Origin: Krasilnikoviella flava
GTDB lineage: Bacteria > Actinomycetota > Actinomycetes > Actinomycetales > Cellulomonadaceae
Length of the DNA stretch: 64,000 nt
Assembly: GCF_900167525.1 (NCBI RefSeq)
Contig: NZ_FUZQ01000004.1
Span: 182,747 to 246,746 of the forward strand
Direction of reading: 5' to 3'
The notes below the pieces were generated by a model that did not search any database, was not told where the DNA came from, and was given only the letters and a program-made list of their open reading frames with translations. Numbering within the stretch: the first letter of the stretch is position 1; each line of letters opens with the position of its first letter. Positions 1-7,825 of this stretch are shown piece after piece. The translations under genes were made by a program, and so were the position numbers.

Positions 1-295
1 GGTAGTCGCCCTCGGCGAGGTTGACCACGATGTCGCACCGCATCTTGCGCTCGTGGTTGAGGCCGAGGTCCTGGATGTGGTCGCGGGCCTTGTCGAGGCT
101 GGCCCAGGGCTTCTTCTGGGAGCCGTTGCCGCGGTCGTCGTCGCCGTCGGGCGAGACGTAGAACTGGGGGCACTTCCCCGCGCTCTGGGTGCTCGCCGCG
201 TACGGGTCGAAGGCCGTGGCCCCGACCCCGACGGCCGCGACCGCGCTGGCCGCGACGACCGCCGCGACGCTCGTCCTGATCCATCGTCTGGACAT
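1..295 (-). CDS. Secreted right-handed beta-helix protein (N-terminal part)
   Basis: The gene runs off the left edge; only its first 98 codons are present. The ATG at 295 follows AGAGAGGA on the reverse strand. An Arg-containing start and an Ala/Val-rich hydrophobic stretch (residues 1-27) look like a signal peptide. The mature part opens with CPQFYVSPDGDDD, then a KPWASLDKARD segment and DIVVNLAEGDY. That YVSP-G-D/KP-aTL-kAr/v-l-G-Y pattern is the usual N-terminal cap of secreted parallel beta-helix glycosidases and lyases (pectate-lyase fold, GH141/GH120-like). A polysaccharide-acting role fits the GH95 gene next door, on the same strand, but the catalytic domain lies outside the window, so the substrate is unknown. 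Confidence 0.7.
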   Translation of the reverse strand, partial: MSRRWIRTSVAAVVAASAVAAVGVGATAFDPYAASTQSAGKCPQFYVSPDGDDDRGNGSQKKPWASLDKARDHIQDLGLNHERKMRCDIVVNLAEGDY

Positions 296-341
296 CGGTG
301 TCCTCTCTCGGTGTGGTGGTGCCGGTCAGGTCAGATAGCCG

Positions 342-2780
342 TCAGCCGGCCGGCTGCACGACGTACGTGGCGCCGCGGCGCGTCTCGAACACGGCGAGCC
401 CGTTCTCCGGGCGCTCCACGGGGACGGGGCCGTCCGGCCCGACGACGCGCACGGGACCGTCGGTGCGCAGACGGACGGCGCGGCCGAGCAGCGAGCGCAC
501 ACGCGCGTGGTCCAGCCGGCCGCCGGACCACGTCATCGTGATCTCGAAGCCGCCGCGGGTCCGCAGGCCGCGCACGCGCCCCTCGGGCCACGCCTCGGGG
601 AGGCACGGCAGCAGCCAGACCTCGCCGGAGTGGGACTGCAGCAGCATCTCGTTGATCGCCGACGTGCCGCCGAAGTTGCCGTCGATCTGGAACGGCGGGT
701 GCAGGTCGAACAGGTTGGGCGCCGTCCGGCCGGGGGAGAGCAGCTGCGTGAGGTGCGTGTAGGCGCCGTCGCGCTGCAGGAGCCGGGCGCGGATGTTCAT
801 CTTCCAGGCCAACGACCATCCGGCCGTCACGGCCGGGCCGCGCAGCTCGAGCGAGCGGTCGGCCGCGGCCGCGAGCTCCGGCGTCCGGCGGGGCGTGATC
901 TGGTCGCTCGGGAAAACGCCCCACAGGTGGGAGACGTGGCGGCTGGTCTCGGTGGCCGCGTCCTCCCAGTCGATCAGCCACTCCTGGAGCTGGCCGAGGT
1001 AGCCGATCTGGTTCGGGGGCAGCTTGTCGCGCGCGGCGAGGGCCGCCACGGCCGTCTCGCGGTCGAGGCCCAGCTCCCTCGACGCCTGGTCGAACGCGGT
1101 GAACAGGTCGCGCAGGATCTGGCAGTCCATCGTCGGCCCGGCGCAGAGGCTCACGCCCTCGTCGTCGTCCTCGTGGTGCTTGAGCTCGGGGGAGTGCGAC
1201 GGGCTCGTGACCAGGTAGCCGGTCGCGTCGTCGACGACGAGCGTGTCGAGGAAGAACTCCACGGCGCCGCGCAGCACCGGGAAGTACTCGCGCAGGGTGT
1301 CGAGGTCGCCGGTGTACTCGTAGTGCTCCCAGAAGAGCAGCGAGAGCCACGCGCCGCCGGTGGGCCACACCCCGTAGAAGGCGTGGTCGACCGGGGCGGT
1401 CCCGCGCCAGAGGTCGGTGTTGTGGTGCGCCACCCAGCCCCGGGCCCCCCACATCTTCTGCGCTGTCCGCGCCCCGGACTCCGCGAGCTCCTCGATCATC
1501 GCGAACAGCGGGCGCCAGCACTCGGCGAGGTTCGACGGGCCGGCGGGCCAGTAGTTCATCTCGCAGTTGATGTTCAGCGTGTACTTCGACTGCCAGGCGG
1601 GCAGCATCTCCGCGTTCCAGAGTCCCTGCAGGTTGGCCGGCTGCCCCGGGGACCGCGAGCTCGAGATCAGCAGGTACCGGCCGAACTGGTAGTACAGGGC
1701 GGCCAGCTGCGGGTCGCCGCCGGCGCGGAACGCCGCCACCCGCTCGTCGGTCGGCAGGTCGACCGCCGACGACGTGCCGAGGTCGAGGTCCACCCGGCCG
1801 AAAAGCTCCCGGTGGTCGCGCACGTGCGACCGGCGCAGCACGCCGAACCCGCTGACCGTCGCACGCTCGAGCGGCGGACCGGCCTGCTCGAGGGGGTCGC
1901 CGCCTACGTCGAGATAGCTGCGGTGGCTCGTGCCCACCGTCACGAGCAGCGTCACGGCGTCGGCGCCCCGCACGCGCAGCGACGACTCGTCGCACACCAC
2001 GGACCCGCCGTCGGCGACGGCCCGCGCCAGGGCGACGAACCGCACCTCGCCCTCGAGCCCCTCGGCGGCGCCGGAGCGGCCTTCGAGGGCGAGCGTCCGG
2101 CCGTCGTGCGCCAGCGTGGTCGTCTCCTGGAGCGAGGCGAACGTGGCGTCGACCGAGACCGCCCCGGGCGCGTCCGCGCTCAGTCGCACGACGATCGCCT
2201 GGTCGGCGTGGCTGACGAACACCTCCCGCGTGTGGCGCACGCCGTCCGCGACGAACGTCGTGGTGGTCACCGCCGTGGTGAGGTCGAGCGACCGGCGGTA
2301 CTCCGCGACGTCGTCGGTCAGTCCCGGGAAGGCGAGGCGCAGGTCGCCGACGGGCTGGTACTGCATCTGCTCCGTGGGCCGACCCATGAAGCGTTCGTCG
2401 GCGAGCCGCTGGGCCTCGGCCCAGCGCTCCTCGGCCAGCAGCCGCCGGATCTCGGGCAGGGACTCGGCGCCGCCCGGGTCGGCGTAGTCGTGCGGGCCGC
2501 CCGCCCAGACCGTGTCCTCGTTGAGCATGAGCGTCTCGGCCGCGACCCCGCCGAAGACCATCGCGCCGAGCCGGCCGTTGCCGACGGCGAGCGCCTCCAG
2601 CCACTGGGATGCGGGCCGCGGGTACCAGAGCCGCAGCGGGTTGGTCTCGGGATCGTGGCCGGCCGGCGCGGGGGTGTCGGCCCGGGCGGTGCCGGGGCGG
2701 GCTCCTCCCGCCAGCACGACGGCGCCGGCCGCCACGGCGCCGGTCGACCTCAAGAGGTCTCGTCGGGTGAACGTGCTCAT
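342..2780 (-). CDS. Glycoside hydrolase family 95 (alpha-L-fucosidase or alpha-L-galactosidase), Tat-exported
   Basis: 812 residues, the usual size for GH95. The N-terminus carries a Tat signal (TRRDLLRS, twin Arg 6-7) followed by an Ala/Gly-rich hydrophobic stretch ending near ARADTPAP. The GH95 N-terminal beta domain starts at about residue 49 (LWYPRPASQWLEALAVGNGRLG). The catalytic toroid contains LNINCEMNYWP (Asn403, Asn405), HHNTDLW (452-458), SPSHSPE (Glu532) and QIDGNFGG (Asp700). By analogy with Bifidobacterium AfcA these should be the Asn pair, the general acid and the Asn-activated base; that mapping is inferred. I chose the ATG at 2780 because GAGAGG lies about 10 nt upstream and the Tat motif is then N-terminal; an ATG at 2789 is possible. 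It probably releases terminal L-fucose or L-galactose outside the cell for the importer at 7.8-10.9 kb. Confidence 0.93.
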   Translation of the reverse strand: MSTFTRRDLLRSTGAVAAGAVVLAGGARPGTARADTPAPAGHDPETNPLRLWYPRPASQWLEALAVGNGRLGAMVFGGVAAETLMLNEDTVWAGGPHDYADPGGAESLPEIRRLLAEERWAEAQRLADERFMGRPTEQMQYQPVGDLRLAFPGLTDDVAEYRRSLDLTTAVTTTTFVADGVRHTREVFVSHADQAIVVRLSADAPGAVSVDATFASLQETTTLAHDGRTLALEGRSGAAEGLEGEVRFVALARAVADGGSVVCDESSLRVRGADAVTLLVTVGTSHRSYLDVGGDPLEQAGPPLERATVSGFGVLRRSHVRDHRELFGRVDLDLGTSSAVDLPTDERVAAFRAGGDPQLAALYYQFGRYLLISSSRSPGQPANLQGLWNAEMLPAWQSKYTLNINCEMNYWPAGPSNLAECWRPLFAMIEELAESGARTAQKMWGARGWVAHHNTDLWRGTAPVDHAFYGVWPTGGAWLSLLFWEHYEYTGDLDTLREYFPVLRGAVEFFLDTLVVDDATGYLVTSPSHSPELKHHEDDDEGVSLCAGPTMDCQILRDLFTAFDQASRELGLDRETAVAALAARDKLPPNQIGYLGQLQEWLIDWEDAATETSRHVSHLWGVFPSDQITPRRTPELAAAADRSLELRGPAVTAGWSLAWKMNIRARLLQRDGAYTHLTQLLSPGRTAPNLFDLHPPFQIDGNFGGTSAINEMLLQSHSGEVWLLPCLPEAWPEGRVRGLRTRGGFEITMTWSGGRLDHARVRSLLGRAVRLRTDGPVRVVGPDGPVPVERPENGLAVFETRRGATYVVQPAG

Positions 2781-3092
2781 CGCATCCATGCCTCTCGTCG
2801 CTGGGATCACGAAAGGTCGGACGCCTGCCCACTCGGCCGGGCGTCGTCGCCTTCGGTACCGGAACTACGGGGTGTCGCTGGGGTGCTGCCGCATGCGTCG
2901 TGCGCCGGGGCCGGGCAGCGTCGCCCGGCCTGCTCCGCCCGCGCGGCGGGGTGCCGGGGACGTCGTGCTGCGATGGAACGTAACGTAGTACATCACATGT
3001 CGTACAAGTCAACAGTCCGAGAAGAAGCCCGGTGCTCCGTGGCGGCTGCTGAGTCGCCCGGAGCACCGGGCGCGCGGGTTCGGCGGCGCGGG
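2781..3092. other. 312-bp intergenic region with the GH95 promoter
   Basis: This gap lies between the end of the leftward gntR-type gene and the start of the leftward GH95 gene. The part nearest gntR (about 2980-3012) is AT-richer than its surroundings and holds the operator-like motif listed separately. I see no open frame with a credible start and no clear terminator hairpin for the regulator gene. Confidence 0.6.
2997..3007. promoter_or_regulatory. Candidate GntR operator upstream of GH95
   Basis: ATGT-CGT-ACAA, a near match to the TTGT-N3-ACAA palindromes bound by many FCD-type GntR repressors. It lies within a larger imperfect palindrome (2988-3005) bounded by GTAC at each end. The same ATGT-N3-ACAA pattern recurs at 7769-7779 before the solute-binding-protein gene. 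The distance to the GH95 start is about 220 bp. Confidence 0.45.
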
Positions 3093-3842
3093 CTACGCGC
3101 CGGGCGCCTCCTGGGGCCGGCGTCGTGCCCACGACGACGTGATGTGGTCGCGCATCGCGGCCTCGGCGCCGGCCGCGTCGCCGGCCACGAGCGCCTCGAG
3201 GATCCGCGTGTGCCCCTCGTGCGTCGAGCGGACGTCCTCGACGCTCGGGGTGCCGCTGTACTGCGGCGTGTGCAGCGCCTTGCCCTGCACGCTGGACACG
3301 ATCGCGCGGCCGAACGCGTCGCGCGACGCGCGGTGGATCAGCTCGTGGAACTCGACGTCGACACGGGCGTAGCCGGTCGGGTCGTCGACGAGGTCCGCGA
3401 GCTCGTCGAGCTTCGCCGTGAGCGCGGTGCGCTGCTCGGCGTCGAGCAGGCCTGCCGCCCGCCGCGCCATCGCGCACTCCAGGGTGGTCCGGATCTCGAT
3501 GAGATTGTCCAGGTAGACGAGCCGGTCCTCGCGCTGGAAGAGGGCGTCGAGGACCAGCGGGTCGAGCAGGCTCCACTGGTCCTGGTCGAGCACGATGGTG
3601 CCCCATCCCTGCCGGGACGCGACCAGACCCTTCTCCACCAGGGCCGTGGTGGCCTCGCGGATCACGGTGCGGCTGACCTCGTACTGCTCGCAGAGCGCGC
3701 CCGCCGGGGGGAGGGCGCTGCCCGGGGGGTAGTCGCCGACGACGATCGCCGTGACGAGGCTCTTCACCACCGCGGCGGCGAGCGGCGGGCGGTGTCGCTG
3801 CGGGCGGGGTACCGCTCCGGCGGTCGAGGGCGTCGTTGTCAT
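3093..3842 (-). CDS. GntR-family transcriptional regulator, FCD subfamily
   Basis: 249 residues from the chosen ATG. Residues about 21-86 form a GntR winged helix (LAAAVVKSLVTAIVVGDYPP, then LCEQYEVSRTVIREATTALVEKGL, ending in a GWGT wing). Residues about 105-235 are an all-helical FCD effector domain with DVEFHELIHRAS and THEGHTRILEALVAGD, the positions where FCD proteins bind metal and a carboxylate ligand. ATG 3842 is used because GGAG lies 10 nt upstream and the winged helix follows closely; ATG at 3917 or 3929 would add a non-conserved extension. FCD regulators typically respond to sugar acids or related organic acids, which fits the divergent dehydratase and dehydrogenase genes. Confidence 0.9.
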   Translation of the reverse strand: MTTTPSTAGAVPRPQRHRPPLAAAVVKSLVTAIVVGDYPPGSALPPAGALCEQYEVSRTVIREATTALVEKGLVASRQGWGTIVLDQDQWSLLDPLVLDALFQREDRLVYLDNLIEIRTTLECAMARRAAGLLDAEQRTALTAKLDELADLVDDPTGYARVDVEFHELIHRASRDAFGRAIVSSVQGKALHTPQYSGTPSVEDVRSTHEGHTRILEALVAGDAAGAEAAMRDHITSSWARRRPQEAPGA

Positions 3843-3925
3843 GTCGTCCGGGCTCCGTTCTGCGTCGCGGCCTGCGCTGACGGCCACCCTGAGCGTAGCG
3901 GAGGCTTGCGCACTCATCACTCGTA

Positions 3926-3938
3926 TCATAAGTTATGA
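3926..3938. promoter_or_regulatory. Perfect inverted repeat between the regulator and the dehydratase gene
   Basis: TCATAA-G-TTATGA is a perfect 6-bp inverted repeat around a single G, in an unusually AT-rich spot. It lies between the gntR-type gene (start 3842) and the divergent dehydratase gene (start 4046), where an autoregulatory operator would be expected. It shares only the core TATGAC with the motif at 7769-7779. Confidence 0.4.
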
Positions 3939-4045
3939 CCTAGCCGTCAGACTCGGCGAGGCGCGGGCACTCCAGCCGCTGCACCTCCCACGACCCGGCC
4001 TCGAGACGCGCGCCGACGGCGGCGAGCGCGGAGTAGGAGCAGCGG

Positions 4046-5200
4046 ATGCGCATCACGGGATACCGGACCCTCACCACCGTCCACCGATGGGGGCGTCCGG
4101 TGGGCGACGTCAACGGCGTCGTCGCGGACGGGGTGACCGAGGTGCCGGTCGTGCTCCTCGAGACGGACGCGGGCGTCACCGGCGTCGGCCTCGGGGCGAG
4201 CGGCGACCTCGACCTGGTCTTCGGGGCCCTGGAAGGCCAGGACCCGCGCGCGGTGACCGCGCTCTACGACCGGATGCTCGCCTTCGTCTTCAAGTCCGGG
4301 CACGCGGGCAGCACGTTCGGCACGATCGGCGCCTTCGACATGGCGCTGTGGGACCTCAAGGCCAAGCTCGCCGACGAGCCGCTGTGGCGCACGCTCGGTG
4401 CGGCCGACCGCTTCGTGCCGGCCTACGCGTCCGGGCTCGAGTTCGCGCTGCCCGACGACGCGCTGGTCGAGCTCTATGAGCCCTGGGCGGAGCGCGGCTT
4501 CACCGGCGCCAAGGTCAAGGGCGGCCTCGACGTCGACCGCGACGTCAAGCGGCTCGCGATCGTCCGTGACGTCCTGCGTGAGAACACCGACCATCCCGAC
4601 CTCATGTACGACGTCAACGAGGCCTGGGGGCGCCACCAGGCCGTCCGCTTCGCGCGTCGCGTGGAGGACCAGGTCGACATCATGTGGATCGAGGAGCCGG
4701 TGCGCCGGTGGGACGTGGCGGGGCACCGGGCCGTCGCCTCCGAGCTGCGCGCCGCGGTCGCCACGGGGGAGAACCTCACCGGGCTCGAGCAGTACGGGCC
4801 GCTGCTGGACCGGGACGCCGTGGGCGTCGTGCAGGCGGGCAGCGTCTGGGGCATCACGCACTTCCTGCGGGTCGCGGTGCTGGCGCTCGGGCGGGACCTG
4901 CCGGTGAGCCCCGTGGGCTACAACGCCAACCCCGTCGCGCACGCGTCGGCCGCCGTCCCGAACCACCTCGTCACCGAGGTGCAGGACCTGTCGTGGCCCG
5001 TCGGGCTGCGCGTGGACCAGGAGATCCAGGACGGCGGGATCGTCCTGGGCGACGCGCCCGGCCTCGGCATCGAGGTCGACGAAGGGCTCATCGCCGCCAA
5101 CCGTGAGTCGGGCACCTGGGCGGTGCCGTCGGGCCCGCACGTGCGGCCCGTCGACGCCGGGCTGCGCCTCGCACGCCGCCGGGCGGGCGAGCAGCCGTGA
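4046..5200 (+). CDS. Enolase-superfamily (mandelate racemase/muconate lactonizing-like) sugar-acid dehydratase
   Basis: 384 residues; SD AGGAG with a 6-nt spacer before ATG. The N-terminal capping domain spans about 1-120, the TIM barrel about 125-350. The KxK motif is at 156-158 (AKVKGG). Metal-ligand positions are Asp189 (YDVNEAW), Glu216 or Glu217 (WIEEP) and Glu242 (ATGEN). The sixth- and seventh-strand positions read VVQAGSVWG and SPVGYNANP, so the Asp/His dyad of classic mandelate-racemase-group dehydratases is not seen. The barrel lysines could still abstract an alpha proton from an acid sugar. The next gene, a hydroxyacid dehydrogenase, overlaps by 4 bp. Substrate cannot be assigned from sequence; L-fuconate or L-galactonate would fit the GH95 neighbour. 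Confidence 0.85.
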   Translation: MRITGYRTLTTVHRWGRPVGDVNGVVADGVTEVPVVLLETDAGVTGVGLGASGDLDLVFGALEGQDPRAVTALYDRMLAFVFKSGHAGSTFGTIGAFDMALWDLKAKLADEPLWRTLGAADRFVPAYASGLEFALPDDALVELYEPWAERGFTGAKVKGGLDVDRDVKRLAIVRDVLRENTDHPDLMYDVNEAWGRHQAVRFARRVEDQVDIMWIEEPVRRWDVAGHRAVASELRAAVATGENLTGLEQYGPLLDRDAVGVVQAGSVWGITHFLRVAVLALGRDLPVSPVGYNANPVAHASAAVPNHLVTEVQDLSWPVGLRVDQEIQDGGIVLGDAPGLGIEVDEGLIAANRESGTWAVPSGPHVRPVDAGLRLARRRAGEQP

Positions 5201-6219
5201 TCGCGAGCCTGCGGCGGAGCGGCCCCGTGCGCCCCCGCGCGGTCCTGGCCTTCGACCCGCCCACCCTCGTCGAGCGGATCTTCGGGCCCGAGGGGCTCGC
5301 CCGGCTCGGCGCCGCCGTCGACCTCGACCCGGAGGTGGTCACCGAGGTGGCCTCGCCGGGCGCGCGTCGCCGGCTGGCCGACGCCGAGCTGCTGGTGGCC
5401 GGGTGGGGCGCCCCGCCCCTGGCGACGGAGCTGGTGCCGCGGCTGCGCGCCGTCGCCTACGCGGGCGGGGTCGCGCGCACGTGCCTCGCCGACCCGGCGA
5501 GGCTCGCGGCGCGCGGGGTGACGGCGTCGAACGCCCGGGCTGCCAACGCCGTCCCGGTCGCCGAGTACACGCTGGCCATGATCCTGCTCGCGAACAAGAA
5601 GGCGCACTCGGCCGAGCGCGCCTATCGCGAGCGCCGCGCGGCGCCGGACGCCGAGCGGCTGCTGACGGGCGCAGGCAACTACCGCCGTACCGTCGGCATC
5701 GTCGGGGCCTCGCAGGTGGGGCGCCGCGTCGCCGAGCTGCTGCGCCCCTTCGACCTCGACGTGCTGGTGCACAGCCCCGAGCTCGAGCCGGGGCCGGTGC
5801 CGGGTCTGCCCGGAGCCCGGGCGGCAGAGCTCGACGAGGTCGCGGCGCGCAGCGACGTCCTGTCGCTGCACCAGCCGCTCACCCCCGAGACGGCGGGGCA
5901 GGTCGACGCGCGGGTCCTCGGCCTGTTGCCGGACGGCGCCACGCTGATCAACACCGCGCGCGGCGGCGTCGTCGACGGTGCGGCGCTGCTCGCCGAGCTG
6001 CGCACCGGCCGGATCGATGCGGTGCTCGACGTCACCGACCCCGAGCCGCCGGCCCCGGACAGCGACCTGTGGAGCCTGCCGAACGTGGTGCTCACCCCGC
6101 ACCTCGCCGGATCCACGGGCACGGAGCTGCGCCGGATCGGCGCGTCGGTCGTGGCGGAGGCCGAGCGGTTCGCGCGCGGGCTGGAGTTCGAGCACCCGGA
6201 GGAGCTGGTGGCGTCGTGA
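5197..6219 (+). CDS. D-isomer-specific 2-hydroxyacid dehydrogenase, NAD-binding
   Basis: 340 residues; GTG start overlaps the dehydratase stop as GTGA, so translation is probably coupled. The Rossmann fingerprint is TVGIVGASQVGRR (166-177). The catalytic triad is Arg255 (NTARGG), Glu283 (TDPEPP) and His302 (LTPHLAGS). The GxGxxG is atypical (G-A-S-Q-V-G), but the glycines that bound the dinucleotide loop are present. Family members reduce 2-keto acids or oxidise D-2-hydroxy acids with NAD(P)H. Placed between a sugar-acid dehydratase and an unknown protein, it could act on a 2-keto-3-deoxy acid or a related intermediate; that is inference. Confidence 0.88.
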   Translation: MIASLRRSGPVRPRAVLAFDPPTLVERIFGPEGLARLGAAVDLDPEVVTEVASPGARRRLADAELLVAGWGAPPLATELVPRLRAVAYAGGVARTCLADPARLAARGVTASNARAANAVPVAEYTLAMILLANKKAHSAERAYRERRAAPDAERLLTGAGNYRRTVGIVGASQVGRRVAELLRPFDLDVLVHSPELEPGPVPGLPGARAAELDEVAARSDVLSLHQPLTPETAGQVDARVLGLLPDGATLINTARGGVVDGAALLAELRTGRIDAVLDVTDPEPPAPDSDLWSLPNVVLTPHLAGSTGTELRRIGASVVAEAERFARGLEFEHPEELVAS

Positions 6220-6275
6220 GCACGTCGAGCACGGTGCGCGAGGATGCCACCTGCAGCAACGAGGCAGGAGGACGG

Positions 6276-7736
6276 ATGGCGGCAGGACAGGCAGGACCCG
6301 ACGTCGCGGCGCTGGCGCGATGGATGCGCACGTGGGTGGGCGACGAGGGGCAGATCCGGGGCTTCCACAACCACAGCGTGTGGGGCACCAACCCGGCGAC
6401 GTTCGTGGACTTCACCAGCGGCCACCAGGCGTTCTCGGCGCCGGCCACCGCGGCGTTCGGCGAGGCCCTCGCACAGCACCCCGACGACCGCGGCCTCGAC
6501 CTGTGGCGCCGGATGATGCTCTTCCAGGCGGGGACCGTTCAGGACGACGGGCAGTTCCGGCACATCGGGTTCCAGGTGGGGGAGTCGGCCACGTCCGGCC
6601 TCATCCACAACATGGTGGGCTGCCTCGGCCTGGTGGAGGGGCTGCGGCACGCCGGCCACCTCCTGACCGACGACGACCGCGCCCAGGTGCTGGTGTCCGT
6701 GCGGCGCAACCTCGACGCGTGCCGCGTCTACGGCGGCGGCCGGCCCACCCCCGACGGCACGGTGAACCAGGAGTACGCGCGGGTCTGGGCGAAGCTGCGG
6801 TACACGGAGCTGAGCGGTGACGACGTCTTCGCCGACGAGCTCGAGGACGACCTCGACGCGCTGGTGCGGCTCGGCCACGTGCGCGGCGTGCCCGACGACG
6901 AGTCCGTGGGCACGTTCCGCCAGCCGACCGACCGTGCGGGCGGCGGCATCCTCGAGCCCGCCGAGTACTACGGGCTCATGGTGGTGCCCCTCGCGCTCGG
7001 CGCCCGGCGGTTCGGGCGCCCGGACCTCCTCGAGGAGGCCGTCGCGATCTGCCGGCACGTCGCGCGCTCGGCGTGGGTCGACGACGCGGGGTGCACGCGG
7101 TTCCACCGCTACTGGTACGTGCAGGGCGCCACGCACCTGCTCTCGACCACCCCGATGCTCGTCGCCGGGATGGGGCTGACCCTCTACGGGATCGAGGAGG
7201 TGCTCGCCGAGGTCGACGTGCCGGAGCTGGCGGCGTTCCGCGACGCGTGCCTGCGGACCTACGCCGAGTACCAGTCGCCCGCCGGCCCGTTCGTGTCGGC
7301 GACGGGCTGGCACCACGAGGCCGACGTCGCGCCCAGCACCGCCTGGCACGCGCACGACCTGATGTTCCTGGTCCGGCACGCGCTGCTCCGGGGCGACGTC
7401 GACGCGTCGTTCTGGGACGACGTGTTCGCCGACCGCGACCGCCAGGCCGTCATCCTGTCCGACCGGGCGTTCTGGGCCGAGGACGGCGTGCACTGGTGCA
7501 TCCTCAGCCCGTACACGGCCGGGGACCTCAGCATCTACGGCCGCAAGGACCGGGACACGTTCGCCCGGTCGTTCTTCGCCTGGACGGACAAGGAGCCGCT
7601 GCCGGCGGAGCTGGAGTACCCGGGGGCGCCGGCGTTCTTCGTCGCGGACGAGGGGATCTTCCGGGTCGACGCCGCGGACCGGCCCTCGGACGTGACCGTG
7701 GTCGGGCCCGTCCCGTTCCGAGGGCGGCTCGGATAG
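6276..7736 (+). CDS. Conserved protein of unknown function, possible alpha/alpha-barrel enzyme
   Basis: 486 residues from ATG 6276, which has AGGAGG 4 nt upstream; a GTG at 6216 overlapping the previous stop (GTGA) would add 20 residues. I do not recognise the family. No signal peptide or membrane segment is visible, so it is likely cytoplasmic. It is rich in aromatics and His with recurring amphipathic helices: GFHNHSVWGTNPATFVDF (about 27-44), FQVGESATSGLIHNMVG (104-120), EPAEYYGLMVVPLALG and RYWYVQGATHLLS, a pattern resembling (alpha/alpha)6-toroid glycosidases, epimerases and lyases. Its position in the operon suggests an enzyme acting on the imported sugar or acid. Confidence 0.7.
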   Translation: MAAGQAGPDVAALARWMRTWVGDEGQIRGFHNHSVWGTNPATFVDFTSGHQAFSAPATAAFGEALAQHPDDRGLDLWRRMMLFQAGTVQDDGQFRHIGFQVGESATSGLIHNMVGCLGLVEGLRHAGHLLTDDDRAQVLVSVRRNLDACRVYGGGRPTPDGTVNQEYARVWAKLRYTELSGDDVFADELEDDLDALVRLGHVRGVPDDESVGTFRQPTDRAGGGILEPAEYYGLMVVPLALGARRFGRPDLLEEAVAICRHVARSAWVDDAGCTRFHRYWYVQGATHLLSTTPMLVAGMGLTLYGIEEVLAEVDVPELAAFRDACLRTYAEYQSPAGPFVSATGWHHEADVAPSTAWHAHDLMFLVRHALLRGDVDASFWDDVFADRDRQAVILSDRAFWAEDGVHWCILSPYTAGDLSIYGRKDRDTFARSFFAWTDKEPLPAELEYPGAPAFFVADEGIFRVDAADRPSDVTVVGPVPFRGRLG

Positions 7737-7768
7737 GGACTGGTGGCCCGCCACCTCTCACATGTAGC

Positions 7769-7779
7769 ATGTATGACAA
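7769..7779. promoter_or_regulatory. Candidate GntR operator upstream of the sugar importer
   Basis: ATGT-ATG-ACAA in the 89-bp gap before the solute-binding-protein gene, 46 bp from its ATG. It matches the 2997-3007 motif in both half-sites and its flank (AAGT follows in both). A further ATGT half-site lies at 7762-7765. The gap suggests that the importer half of the locus has its own regulated promoter. Confidence 0.45.
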
Positions 7780-7825
7780 GTGGTCCTCGTCTTCGAGGAC
7801 GACGCACCCACCCAGGGAGACAACG

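Noticed and set aside
3842-3929. Longer GntR start at 3929 or 3917.
   Set aside because: It would place the start inside or next to the 3926-3938 dyad and add a non-conserved extension; ATG 3842 has a spaced GGAG.
331-3938. Very long open frames opposite or out of frame with GH95 and the regulator (over 1000 codons).
   Set aside because: They are Arg/Pro/Ala-rich, lack any family motif, and lie over genes with clear catalytic motifs; this is the usual shadow effect in about 74% GC DNA.
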